Positions 42,264 through 48,527 of a DNA stretch of 48,527 bases are shown here, one piece after another. The stretch is from Hydrogenophilales bacterium (GTDB taxonomy: Bacteria; Pseudomonadota; Gammaproteobacteria; Burkholderiales; Thiobacteraceae), in NCBI GenBank assembly GCA_016235775.1, contig JACRIU010000011.1:1-48527 (forward strand). The letters run 5' to 3'. Position numbers and translations under genes: made by a program. The notes beneath the pieces were generated by a model. That model worked only from the letters and a program-made list of their open reading frames with translations, did no database searches and had not been told where the DNA came from. Within the stretch, counting starts at the first letter, position 1, and every line of letters starts with the position of its first letter.

Positions 42264-42280
42264 GCAGATTACGCGCCAAG
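42264..42280 (-). promoter_or_regulatory. Sigma54-like -24/-12 element, copy B
   Basis: On the minus strand CTTGGCGCGTAATCTGC places GG (42277-42276) and GC (42265-42264) ten bases apart, as in copy A, with a single base difference between the two 17-mers. It would give transcripts starting near 42252, about 110 bases before the CAAX-protease-like gene. Confidence 0.45.
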
Positions 42281-42388
42281 CATTACAGAGATGTTGCAAG
42301 TAGCGGTGAATGCGGCATAAGCACTTGATTTGGTGGAGTGCTTTTTCTGCTCCCCCACCCAGCCCCTGTGTCAGGGGGTACCCTCACT

Positions 42389-42477
42389 TCCCCCCTTTGA
42401 AAAGGGGGGTTAGGGGGGATTTTGAAGCATCGACGCAACATCTAAATCCCCCTTGTTCCCCCTTTTTCAAAGGGGGA
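42389..42477. repeat. Small inverted-repeat (MITE-like) element inside copy B
   Basis: The left arm (42389-42423) and right arm (42444-42477) are imperfect inverted copies of a G/C-run motif containing CCCCCTTTGAAAAGGGGG and GGGGGATTT. The spacer is 20 bases. It is absent from copy A at the matching place, so it probably arrived after the duplication. Confidence 0.75.
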
Positions 42478-42561
42478 GACGTTAGCTCGACAGATGATTG
42501 CGCACTTGTGTAGATACCCTTCCCCCCTGTGGGGCGGGCGGCAGGAGACACCGATACAAGC

Positions 42562-42831
42562 TTATGCCTGTTGCAGAGCCGATCTGGTTAATGGCATGCC
42601 AGTTCGTTCCATAGCAGACTGGGCTGCCTTGATCTTTGCTTTTTTCAGGCTGTGCTTAACTTCAATGCGGTGCGCATGCTGGATTAAGTCACTTGCAAAA
42701 GCACGGGCTTGTTGCACACTCAGGTACAGCGCAACCTCTTTAAAGCCTTGCACCGTGAGCTTGACGCCCTCTTCCTCTCCACCTTCTTGGATAATCAGAC
42801 CGACACTCTGAGCTTGATTCGCTTGCTGCAT
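42562..42831 (-). CDS. Small hypothetical protein, 89 aa (paralogue of 39739-40008)
   Basis: The protein begins MQQANQAQSVGLIIQEGGEE and keeps the helix SVQQARAFASDLIQHAHRIE and the basic tail KHSLKKAKIKAAQSAMERTG of its paralogue at identical length. AAGGGG precedes the ATG at 42831. The frame stays open 11 codons further upstream, but that extension is not conserved in the other copy and is rejected. Differences are mostly conservative, suggesting that both copies are under selection. Function unknown. Confidence 0.78.
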   Translation of the reverse strand: MQQANQAQSVGLIIQEGGEEEGVKLTVQGFKEVALYLSVQQARAFASDLIQHAHRIEVKHSLKKAKIKAAQSAMERTGMPLTRSALQQA

Positions 42832-43064
42832 GGTTGACCCCTTCTTAGCTATCCAGTCACTCATTCAAAGTAATCCGAAACCATTTCTTGGATTTTGGTT
42901 TTGGCCCGCGCTGAAGTGAATCTACGCTTCGCCTCTTACGTAATCATGTATGCGGCTTGGGAATGCATGGCCCAAATGGGCTATTTTAAAAAGAGGATTA
43001 ATGAGCATGTCGCCATTCCGACGAAAGCCGCCAGGAAGGCGCCCACCAAGGATGCCCAACTGAA

Positions 43065-44081
43065 TTACTTCAGACCCGACAAGCCGCGCTCCATCGCCTT
43101 ATCGATAGGCTTCTCGGTTGCCTTCACGCTTGGGCTTGGGATTACACTCGCCTTATCGATGGGCTTCTCGACGGCCTTCTCGCTCTGGCTTTCGCTCACG
43201 GCGGCAGGAACGGCGGTCTTCGCTTGTGCCAGCGCCGGCTCTTTGCCAAGATCAACATAGTCGCCCAGAAATACGATCTTGGACGCGTCGCGCACTTTTT
43301 TCATTTCGGCGCTGGCCAGTTCAATATTCTTTTGTTTCGCTAACAATTGTTCGATCGCCGGTTTAGCCTGGGTCTCATTTACCGCTTGTGGTTGTGAGCC
43401 GAGCATGCGCACCAACATAACGCTGTTGCTCGATCTCAAGGTTCCGATTTGTCCGTTCTGCAACTGGGCGATACGCTTCAGATATTCCGGCGGCATCTGC
43501 TCGGCGGCGCGTGCCGAATTGGTCCCAGTGAATTGAATGTTCCGCGACTTCAACCACTGCGCGATTTGTTCCATCGATATGGGTTTCTCCAACACTTTCT
43601 GCAGTTCGGCCTGCTGCTCGGGCTTCATTTGCGCCGTGATTTCCTGCAAATTGAAGACGCGGCGCTGTTCGAACAATTCCGGATGCTGCTTGTAATAAGC
43701 CTTGATGTCGGCATCACCGGGCTTGACCGGTTTAACTTGGCGCGCCAGATAAGCCTGGGCCAAATATTGGCGGCGAGAAAATTCCAACGCCTGCACTACC
43801 TGAGGGTCGCGGTCGAGCTTGGCTTCAAGCGCTTTCTGATACAGCATCTCCTGCTCGACCAAGATCCGCAGCACTTGCTTCGACGCCTCCTTGGCTTGCG
43901 CTTCGTTCTGCGGGCCCAAGCGTTGTAGCGCAAAGTTGATCTGATGCACGGTGATCTCACTACCGTTCACCTTGGCCGCGACTTGCGTTTTAGCCTTGGC
44001 GTCGGCCTTGTCCTTGCCGCCGCAGCCCGCTACGACGGTCACTGCCAACAAAACCAATAGAAAACTGCTGAATTTGAACAT
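43065..44081 (-). CDS. epsD: EpsD-type peptidyl-prolyl cis-trans isomerase lipoprotein
   Basis: A 338-aa PpiC/SurA-like protein of the EpsD family. The signal sequence MFKFSSFLLVLLAVTVVAGC carries a lipobox VAGC with Cys20, so it is a lipoprotein. An N-terminal SurA-like helical part (VNGSEITVHQINFALQRL, LVEQEMLYQKAL) is followed by a parvulin-like region (FNLQEITAQMKPEQQAELQK). The last 60 residues are a low-complexity tail with EKPIDKA occurring twice. GGGGGAT lies six bases before the ATG at 44081. It is the first gene of the EPS locus and probably helps fold export-machinery proteins. Confidence 0.88.
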   Translation of the reverse strand: MFKFSSFLLVLLAVTVVAGCGGKDKADAKAKTQVAAKVNGSEITVHQINFALQRLGPQNEAQAKEASKQVLRILVEQEMLYQKALEAKLDRDPQVVQALEFSRRQYLAQAYLARQVKPVKPGDADIKAYYKQHPELFEQRRVFNLQEITAQMKPEQQAELQKVLEKPISMEQIAQWLKSRNIQFTGTNSARAAEQMPPEYLKRIAQLQNGQIGTLRSSNSVMLVRMLGSQPQAVNETQAKPAIEQLLAKQKNIELASAEMKKVRDASKIVFLGDYVDLGKEPALAQAKTAVPAAVSESQSEKAVEKPIDKASVIPSPSVKATEKPIDKAMERGLSGLK

Positions 44082-44196
44082 GGGAATCCCCCGGATAAAA
44101 AATGAATATCGCGTCCACAAGGACTGTGGCGAGGGAAGCAAGATTAACTAGGGATTGTTACGATTGTGTGTCGAAATAATTTAGGTGGGCCTATGC

Positions 44197-44217
44197 AAAA
44201 GCCCGCCATTGCGGCGG
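44197..44217 (-). terminator. Intrinsic terminator ending the TonB-porin operon
   Basis: On the minus strand CCGCC-GCAAT-GGCGG is followed by GCTTTTGC. It lies 23 bases after the stop of the coiled-coil gene and about 115 bases before epsD, separating two leftward transcription units. Confidence 0.65.
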
Positions 44218-44239
44218 AATGTGGTAGCAGCGGATCCTT

Positions 44240-44902
44240 TTAGCGCCCGCGCTTCACGATCTGCTCGTTGTCGATCTTGTCGCGATACTCTTCCAGTAAA
44301 TTCTCGATATCGACCCGTTTCATTTGCGTCAACGGTTCCACTTCCAGTAGCACATCGAGCGAACCACGATATTGCGCGCGATTGATCAACTCAACCTGAT
44401 ACTGGTAGAGCTTTTTATTCTTGGTTTCACAGACGCCTAATTCCTTATCGCGCGCGCCGAGGTTCTGCTCCAGCCGCTGCTTCTGACTCGTCTCCTGTTG
44501 CAGGCTCTGGCGCGTGTCGCGCAGACTTTGCTGACTCTCGCCGAATTGTTTTTCCAGGGTCGCAACTTTCTCGCTTAGCTCGACCTTCACTTGCTTGAGC
44601 GCTTCGGCCTCTTTTTCCGCCGCGGCCTTGCTCCGGTTGGCGCGCGCTATGGACGATTCGATCTCGCCGGTTTTTTTCTTCAGCGTCTCCAACTCCTTGC
44701 CGAGAGCGGCCTTTTCCTGCTCCAACGCGGCCTTCTCGTCTTGCGCCTGCTTCACTTGCATTTGCATGCGGCGCTGCGCTTCCTTGGCGGGGTCTTTCTT
44801 GTTCGCCGCATGCAGCGGGCTCGCGATCAACAGCGCCAAACAGCCGATCATTAAACTGCGCATCAACATAAGAACCATATTCCTCATAGCCTTCACCTTC
44901 AT
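44240..44902 (-). CDS. Exported coiled-coil protein, 220 aa
   Basis: A signal peptide (hydrophobic about 9-32, ending SPLHAAN) is followed by a long heptad-rich coiled coil (about 40-165; QAQDEKAALEQEKAALGKEL, VATLEKQFGESQQSLRDTRQ) and a globular C-terminal part (KKLYQYQVELINRAQYRGSL). It should be periplasmic. It overlaps the stop of the ankyrin gene as ATGA, so the two are coupled; the coiled coil may bridge to the ankyrin or TonB partner. The family is not recognised. Confidence 0.82.
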   Translation of the reverse strand: MKVKAMRNMVLMLMRSLMIGCLALLIASPLHAANKKDPAKEAQRRMQMQVKQAQDEKAALEQEKAALGKELETLKKKTGEIESSIARANRSKAAAEKEAEALKQVKVELSEKVATLEKQFGESQQSLRDTRQSLQQETSQKQRLEQNLGARDKELGVCETKNKKLYQYQVELINRAQYRGSLDVLLEVEPLTQMKRVDIENLLEEYRDKIDNEQIVKRGR

Positions 44903-45696
44903 AAATCTACCGCCATGGTTCCGGCCTCGGCGCCATATTCGAGCAACACGCGAATCGCGCCGCGCTGGCCACGGAAAACCGCCCAGAACAAAGGCGGATT
45001 GTTATTGCGGTCGATCAAATTCGGATCGACGCCGTGCTTCAGCATCACTTCAAGCGATTCGCTATGCCCCTCGGCTGCCGCAATAGAGAGCGCGGTCATG
45101 CGCTCGGGATTGGTCAAGCTCAAGTCGGGGTCGTATTTCAAAATCACCTCGACGGTGCGCGCATGATTCATCTGCGCCGCATTCATCAGCGGCGTGCAAC
45201 CGTTATCGCTTTTTTTGTCGACATCCGCCCCGGCCTTCAACAGCAACTGCACCGTGCGCGCATGACCATTGAGCGCGGCGATCCCCATCGGCGTGAACCC
45301 ACTGCCTTTCACATCCGGGTCGGCGCCTGCTTCCAGCAGCATGCGCACCATTTCCACAGCACCATTGCGCGCCGCATATAACAAGGGGCGCATGCCCAGC
45401 GCATCGCGCGTATTGGCATTGGCTCCGGACTTGAACAGGGCTTCCACCTGCTTCAGGTCGTTGGCGGCGGCGGCTTCCAGCAGGGCCGCATCGCGACCGC
45501 CGGCGAAGCGCGGTGGCTCGTCGTTACCCGTCGCCTTGATGTGGGCGAACACCAGTGGATCGAGCGGCGCGGCTTGGCGCGGCGCAAGTACCGTCGCCGC
45601 CCACGGATCGTTCGCCGCTTCGTCGGCCCATGCTGGCGCGTAAGGCACGCCGCCGCACAAGACCGCGATCAGGCCAATGAAGTTAGAAACGCGCAT
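44899..45696 (-). CDS. Exported ankyrin-repeat protein
   Basis: A 265-aa protein with a signal peptide (MRVSNFIGLIAVLCGGVPYA...WA) and about five ankyrin repeats from residue 65 on: AAANDLKQVEALFKSGANAN, LLYAARNGAVEMVRMLLEAG, GIAALNGHARTVQLLLKAGA, LMNAAQMNHARTVEVILKY and AEGHSESLEVMLKHGVDPN. Ankyrin repeats bind partner proteins, here presumably in the periplasm. It overlaps the porin stop by 14 bases upstream and the coiled-coil gene by ATGA downstream. Confidence 0.9.
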   Translation of the reverse strand: MRVSNFIGLIAVLCGGVPYAPAWADEAANDPWAATVLAPRQAAPLDPLVFAHIKATGNDEPPRFAGGRDAALLEAAAANDLKQVEALFKSGANANTRDALGMRPLLYAARNGAVEMVRMLLEAGADPDVKGSGFTPMGIAALNGHARTVQLLLKAGADVDKKSDNGCTPLMNAAQMNHARTVEVILKYDPDLSLTNPERMTALSIAAAEGHSESLEVMLKHGVDPNLIDRNNNPPLFWAVFRGQRGAIRVLLEYGAEAGTMAVDL

Positions 45697-47227
45697 TCAA
45701 ATCCACCTGGAATACATCGACGCCATATCTCAGCGCACTGATCCCGTCTGCGCTCATCCACTTGAGCGAGAGCCAGGTGTTGCGGTCTATGCCGTAGCTG
45801 CCACCCAGGAAATAACCCTTGCTGTCCGTGCCGCCCAGGCGGAAATCGGAATCGGTGAAGGCATCCAGCACTGCGTCTCGCTCCAGATAGCGATAGCCGA
45901 CAGAAGCCTGCCAGTCACCGCGATCTTGAATCTTGGGACGGCCCACGGTGGCTTGGAGCTGGTAACCCAAAGTCTTTTTGTTATACACAGTATTTGTCGA
46001 GGATAAATTGGTTCGCTGGCGGATTTCATTTTCATCGAAACCGATATTGCGTACATAGTCGGCAGTTAGAATTACATGCGTCGGATCGAAATTGGCAATA
46101 TCCAATTGCGCGGTGAGATTCAGTTCCTTGAATTGCGATGCGAGTTTGTAGACATCGGTAGCCCCCTCGCGAAACACCGAGTTGCCCTTCTGCCGGGTTT
46201 GCGGCTGGGTGGCGGTGTAATCGAGCAAGCCGACGGCGGTATCCGGAATGCCCTCGACATTGCGATAATCGTACAAAGCCACGCCGAAGCGCGCCTTGCT
46301 GCCGCTCAAAGCGGTGATGTCGGCTCCCGCCTGCACGCCATACAGCCATTTGCTCTTGGCCTTGACGATCTTACTCGGCGCGACATCTTGTATCGGAAAC
46401 GCCCCTGCCGTGAGATAGACCGAGCGCCGCTCGTCGAAGCGGTAGCGCGCGTTCGCGGCGAAACCGTCGAAATTCAGATCCGCGTCCCATACTAGGTCGG
46501 TATGGAACCACGGATTAGGCATGCGCCCGCCCAAAGCGCTCAGCCATTCCGTCGGCTCCAGCTTGAGGTAGGCCTGATCCAGCCAGAGCGAATATTTCTG
46601 CTCGTTATTGCCTAGCGTCTGGTTGGTGGACACGGGGTCGCTGTTATTGCCGGTTACGATGCGCACGCCGCCGGAAACCATACTGGATATTTTTGCGGTG
46701 AGCCCCAGCCGTGCGCGCAGGCGATAGCGGTCCCGATTCTCAGTTGTATTAGTGGTCGTGTCCAGCGGAAAGCCATAGAAAACGTCAAATTGGGCGGGCA
46801 GGTCATTACCGGTCGCATACCTATCCTGCTGGTAGCGCACCCGGATATCGCCTTCCCAATGCATACGATCTACCCACTCCGGCACGGCGTTCACATCGCC
46901 CCAGCGCTCGGCCTTGGCCTGCGCCACCACTTCTTGCTTGACTTGATCGCGAATCTCGCGTTTCACCGACTCCGGCACGTAGGGTACGCGCACCACATTG
47001 CCCTGCGCCGCCTTGGTCTCATCGACTTTCTTCTTCGCCGATTTTTCCGCCTGCTTGATCAGATCGTTCGCGGCCTCCTGCGTCAGCACGCCTTTTTCCA
47101 CCAGGGCATAGATCAGGTTAACCGTGGTCTGGCGCACGATCTCCAGCTCTTCTTGCTCGGCGGCAAGCGCGGGTTGCACCACCCCAAACAGCATGCCGAT
47201 TCCGAGTGCGATCAATTTCCGTTTCAT
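45683..47227 (-). CDS. Putative outer-membrane porin
   Basis: A protein of about 514 aa with a signal peptide (MKRKLIALGIGMLFGVVQPA LA) and a periplasmic helical region (about 25-95, AANDLIKQAEKSAKKKVDET) before a beta-barrel with alternating aromatic strands (YRLRARLGLTAKISSMVSGG, YGIDRNTWLSLKWMS). It ends in LNARF, the outer-membrane insertion signature. It resembles the putative-porin family that sits with TonB/ExbD genes. The ATG at 47227 is my choice; a GTG at 47245 would add six residues. Substrate unknown. Confidence 0.85.
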   Translation of the reverse strand: MKRKLIALGIGMLFGVVQPALAAEQEELEIVRQTTVNLIYALVEKGVLTQEAANDLIKQAEKSAKKKVDETKAAQGNVVRVPYVPESVKREIRDQVKQEVVAQAKAERWGDVNAVPEWVDRMHWEGDIRVRYQQDRYATGNDLPAQFDVFYGFPLDTTTNTTENRDRYRLRARLGLTAKISSMVSGGVRIVTGNNSDPVSTNQTLGNNEQKYSLWLDQAYLKLEPTEWLSALGGRMPNPWFHTDLVWDADLNFDGFAANARYRFDERRSVYLTAGAFPIQDVAPSKIVKAKSKWLYGVQAGADITALSGSKARFGVALYDYRNVEGIPDTAVGLLDYTATQPQTRQKGNSVFREGATDVYKLASQFKELNLTAQLDIANFDPTHVILTADYVRNIGFDENEIRQRTNLSSTNTVYNKKTLGYQLQATVGRPKIQDRGDWQASVGYRYLERDAVLDAFTDSDFRLGGTDSKGYFLGGSYGIDRNTWLSLKWMSADGISALRYGVDVFQVDLNARF

Positions 47228-47264
47228 GTTGTTCTCATTTTTCACAAGTTAATTGACAACGACA

Positions 47265-47900
47265 TCAGCGCGACACGATGCGCAATTTCAAGGGTTGCGG
47301 CATATCCGGCGGAGGCGCTTCCTTCAATTCGCGCAAGCTGGATAAAATCGCGCGCAAGGTGACATCTACTTCGCTATTTCCGCTGGAATTCATCACTTCG
47401 TATCGCTCCACCTTACCGCTTGTACTCACCCATACTTTTACCAGCACCTTATAAGCGACATTCTTCGCCTTCTCACTGGCCGCGAGTTGCTCCTGCAAAG
47501 CTTGCTGCAATAGCGATGCATACCAATTGAAGACATTGCCGCCTCCCCCGATGCGCCCGGTGCCTTTACCATCGCCTGCCGCCAAACCGAATCCTCCATC
47601 GGCGCCCGGCCCCAGTGACGAGGTCAGGCCTTCCGGTGGACTATCCGCTGGCTCCGGGTTCGGTTGATCGACCTGAACCTCTTCCTTGATCTCTTGCTTT
47701 TCCGGCTCCGGCGGCTTTTGTTCAGGCGGTTTCGGCTCCGGTGGTTTCACCAGAGAAATGATCTGCACTTTGCTTTTAGATGGCTTTTCCGCGCTATCGA
47801 TAAAACCTTTAATCACAAAAAACATGCCAGCCAAAACCAGCAGCAACACCGCGCCCATCATCAGTTTCGGCAAGCGCGCGCGCCATGCCTGCTTGCTCAC
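47265..47900 (-). CDS. TonB-family energy transducer
   Basis: A 211-aa protein: cytoplasmic start, membrane helix (LMMGAVLLLVLAGMFFVIKG), a proline/glutamate-rich periplasm-spanning stretch (KPPEPKPPEQKPPEPEKQEI) and a C-terminal TonB-like domain (YKVLVKVWVSTSGKVERYEV). With ExbD immediately upstream (overlap 4 bases) it should transmit proton-motive force to an outer-membrane partner. The porin downstream is the candidate partner, although classical TonB partners carry a plug domain and TonB box that I do not see there. Confidence 0.88.
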   Translation of the reverse strand: MSKQAWRARLPKLMMGAVLLLVLAGMFFVIKGFIDSAEKPSKSKVQIISLVKPPEPKPPEQKPPEPEKQEIKEEVQVDQPNPEPADSPPEGLTSSLGPGADGGFGLAAGDGKGTGRIGGGGNVFNWYASLLQQALQEQLAASEKAKNVAYKVLVKVWVSTSGKVERYEVMNSSGNSEVDVTLRAILSSLRELKEAPPPDMPQPLKLRIVSR

Positions 47901-48301
47901 TTACCTGCCTTTTGCGTCACCAGGCCGAGCTGCGTGATATCCAGGCGCCCGCACAAATCCATCACCTCGATCACCTTCTCGTACGCAATCTTTGAATCGC
48001 CTTTAATCACCACCGGCAAATCGGGCGTGATCGCCTTGAAAGAACGCAGCCGCGATTCCAGTTCCGCAATCGTCACCGGATAGGTGTCGAGGTACACCTG
48101 GCCATTTGCATCGATGGTGATCGCCTTGGTCTTCGGCTTCGCCAAATTAGGTGTCGTGCTCGCCTTGGGCAGATTCACTTTGATGCCCTGCACCGAAGCG
48201 GTAGTCATGATGATAAAAATCACCAACAGCACATACGCCAAATCCAGCATCGGCGTGATGTTGATGTCGTCATACGGCTCATTACCTTCACGTACATCCA
48301 T
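47897..48301 (-). CDS. exbD: ExbD/TolR-family protein
   Basis: A 134-aa protein with one N-terminal membrane helix (MLDLAYVLLVIFIIMTTASV, including the conserved membrane Asp) and a periplasmic domain (VTIAELESRLRSFKAITPDL, VVIKGDSKIAYEKVIEVMDL). It is the stator-type subunit that couples proton flow to TonB. The first residues MDVREGNEPYDDINITPMLD match the family. AGGGG lies about six bases before the ATG at 48301. Its usual ExbB partner should be just to the right, beyond the repeats. Confidence 0.92.
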   Translation of the reverse strand: MDVREGNEPYDDINITPMLDLAYVLLVIFIIMTTASVQGIKVNLPKASTTPNLAKPKTKAITIDANGQVYLDTYPVTIAELESRLRSFKAITPDLPVVIKGDSKIAYEKVIEVMDLCGRLDITQLGLVTQKAGK

Positions 48302-48333
48302 CGCGAACCCCTAGACCCAAACCGTACAGCACC

Positions 48334-48393
48334 GTAGCGCCGGCATCTTGCCGGCATTTCGATTCAACCTTGCCGGCAAGATGCCGGCGCTAC
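48334..48393. repeat. REP-like inverted repeat, copy 1
   Basis: Perfect 22-bp arms (48334-48355 and 48372-48393, beginning GTAGCGCCGGCATC) are separated by 16 bases. Copy 2 with the same GTAGCGCCGGC ends lies 55 bases away. Confidence 0.85.
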
Positions 48394-48527
48394 AAAACCA
48401 CAAAGCGTCCAATCAATTCATCCACAAACACCTGCATTTCCGCCCTTGTAGCGCCGGCATCCCGGCCGGCCTCTCGATCCACCCTGGCGGCGGGAGGCCG
48501 GCGCTACACAACCTAGGGCGCGTACGC
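48390..48527 (-). other. Segment between two REP-like repeats, possible gene remnant
   Basis: On the minus strand a short frame before the TAG at 48390-48392 reads AEMQVFVDELIGRFVVL, which looks like the amphipathic C-terminus of an ExbB/TolQ-type protein. Its stop codon lies inside repeat copy 1. Going further upstream, the same frame passes through repeat copy 2 and meets two stop codons (about 48504-48515). An upstream gene may therefore now end at the repeat, leaving its old tail behind. Too little is visible to be sure. Confidence 0.3.
48448..48507. repeat. REP-like inverted repeat, copy 2
   Basis: The arms GTAGCGCCGGC (48448-48458) and GCCGGCGCTAC (48497-48507) are perfect, with an imperfect G/C-rich interior. 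Same family as copy 1 and same orientation-independent ends. Confidence 0.85.

Larger units (their letters stand above)
42143..42561. other. Non-coding region with repeat, promoter-like motif and palindromic element
   Basis: About 420 bases between the CAAX-protease-like gene and the small gene hold a half copy of the CACCTTGGGCGTCATGCCGG repeat (42191-42211), the left end of duplicated copy B from 42243, a sigma54-like motif (42264-42280) and an inserted inverted repeat (42389-42477). No gene is supportable. Confidence 0.7.
42243..42985. repeat. Copy B of the duplicated block in the EPS locus
   Basis: Related to copy A (39577-40162) over its whole length apart from about 150 additional bases at roughly 42372-42520, part of which is the 89-bp inverted repeat. 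The small gene and its upstream region, including the GGCCCAAATGGGC palindrome, are conserved. Confidence 0.85.

Noticed and set aside
42832-42864. Eleven-codon N-terminal extension of the small protein in copy B
   Set aside because: The matching region in copy A is out of frame and contains a stop; the ribosome binding site fits the ATG at 42831.
1-48527. CRISPR array, complete tRNA or rRNA genes, transposase or integrase genes
   Set aside because: No regularly spaced repeats, complete cloverleaf or recombinase motifs were found; only a tRNA fragment and small non-coding repeats are present.

Overview
The window looks like chromosomal DNA of a GC-rich Gram-negative bacterium, most likely a betaproteobacterium of the Nitrosomonadales type (methylotroph, nitrifier or sulfur/iron oxidiser). 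The evidence is the methanolan-type exopolysaccharide (EPS) locus with a stand-alone exosortase, separate EpsI and EpsD/E/F/G/L proteins, plus DsrC/TusE-family proteins, an MlaF-type ABC ATPase, YaeQ and a PEP-CTERM protein. The species cannot be named from this sequence.

Left part (1-14600): ordinary housekeeping and accessory genes, many of them singletons. They include two single-cysteine DsrC/TusE-family proteins flanking an orphan MlaF-like ATPase, a bacterial homologue of cyclic 2,3-diphosphoglycerate synthetase, and an EamA exporter behind a leader with a strong promoter, an Arg-rich mini-ORF and an intrinsic terminator. Further right are a PEBP-family protein, a GGDEF-EAL protein with all signature residues, a small lipoprotein, an S4-YaeQ operon, a convergent membrane/TPR and rhomboid/TPR pair, and a HicA-like protein.

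Middle (14604-18700): a 47-nt 3' fragment of a CAU-anticodon tRNA beside repeated AAATTGGTACGC motifs, which looks like the end of an integrated island or its scar. A secreted 5'-nucleotidase, a VanZ-like protein and a PEP-CTERM protein follow.

Right-centre (18800-44100): one long leftward EPS biosynthesis locus. In transcription order it carries epsD, a small protein, a CAAX-protease-like protein, epsL, a second copy of the small protein, epsE, epsF, epsG, exosortase, epsI, a Wzy-like polymerase/ligase, a Wzx-like flippase, an acetyltransferase, a sulfotransferase, GT2, an acetyltransferase, GT4, an acetyltransferase, a methyltransferase, a CapK-like ligase, GT4, a heparinase-like lyase, wecB, a frameshifted small gene and a TagA/WecG transferase. 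Several central genes look AT-richer than their surroundings, as expected for exchangeable serotype-type genes. The locus probably makes, decorates (acetyl, methyl and possibly sulfate groups), exports and trims an extracellular polysaccharide, with exosortase-sorted surface proteins alongside it. A block of roughly 0.6 kb, with a small gene and a sigma54-like promoter motif, occurs twice in the locus.

Right edge (44200-48527): a leftward ExbD-TonB-porin-ankyrin-coiled-coil operon ending in an intrinsic terminator, then two REP-like inverted repeats that bracket a possible gene remnant. Dispersed inverted-repeat elements of several families occur between genes throughout. I found no CRISPR array, rRNA gene, complete tRNA gene or transposase.
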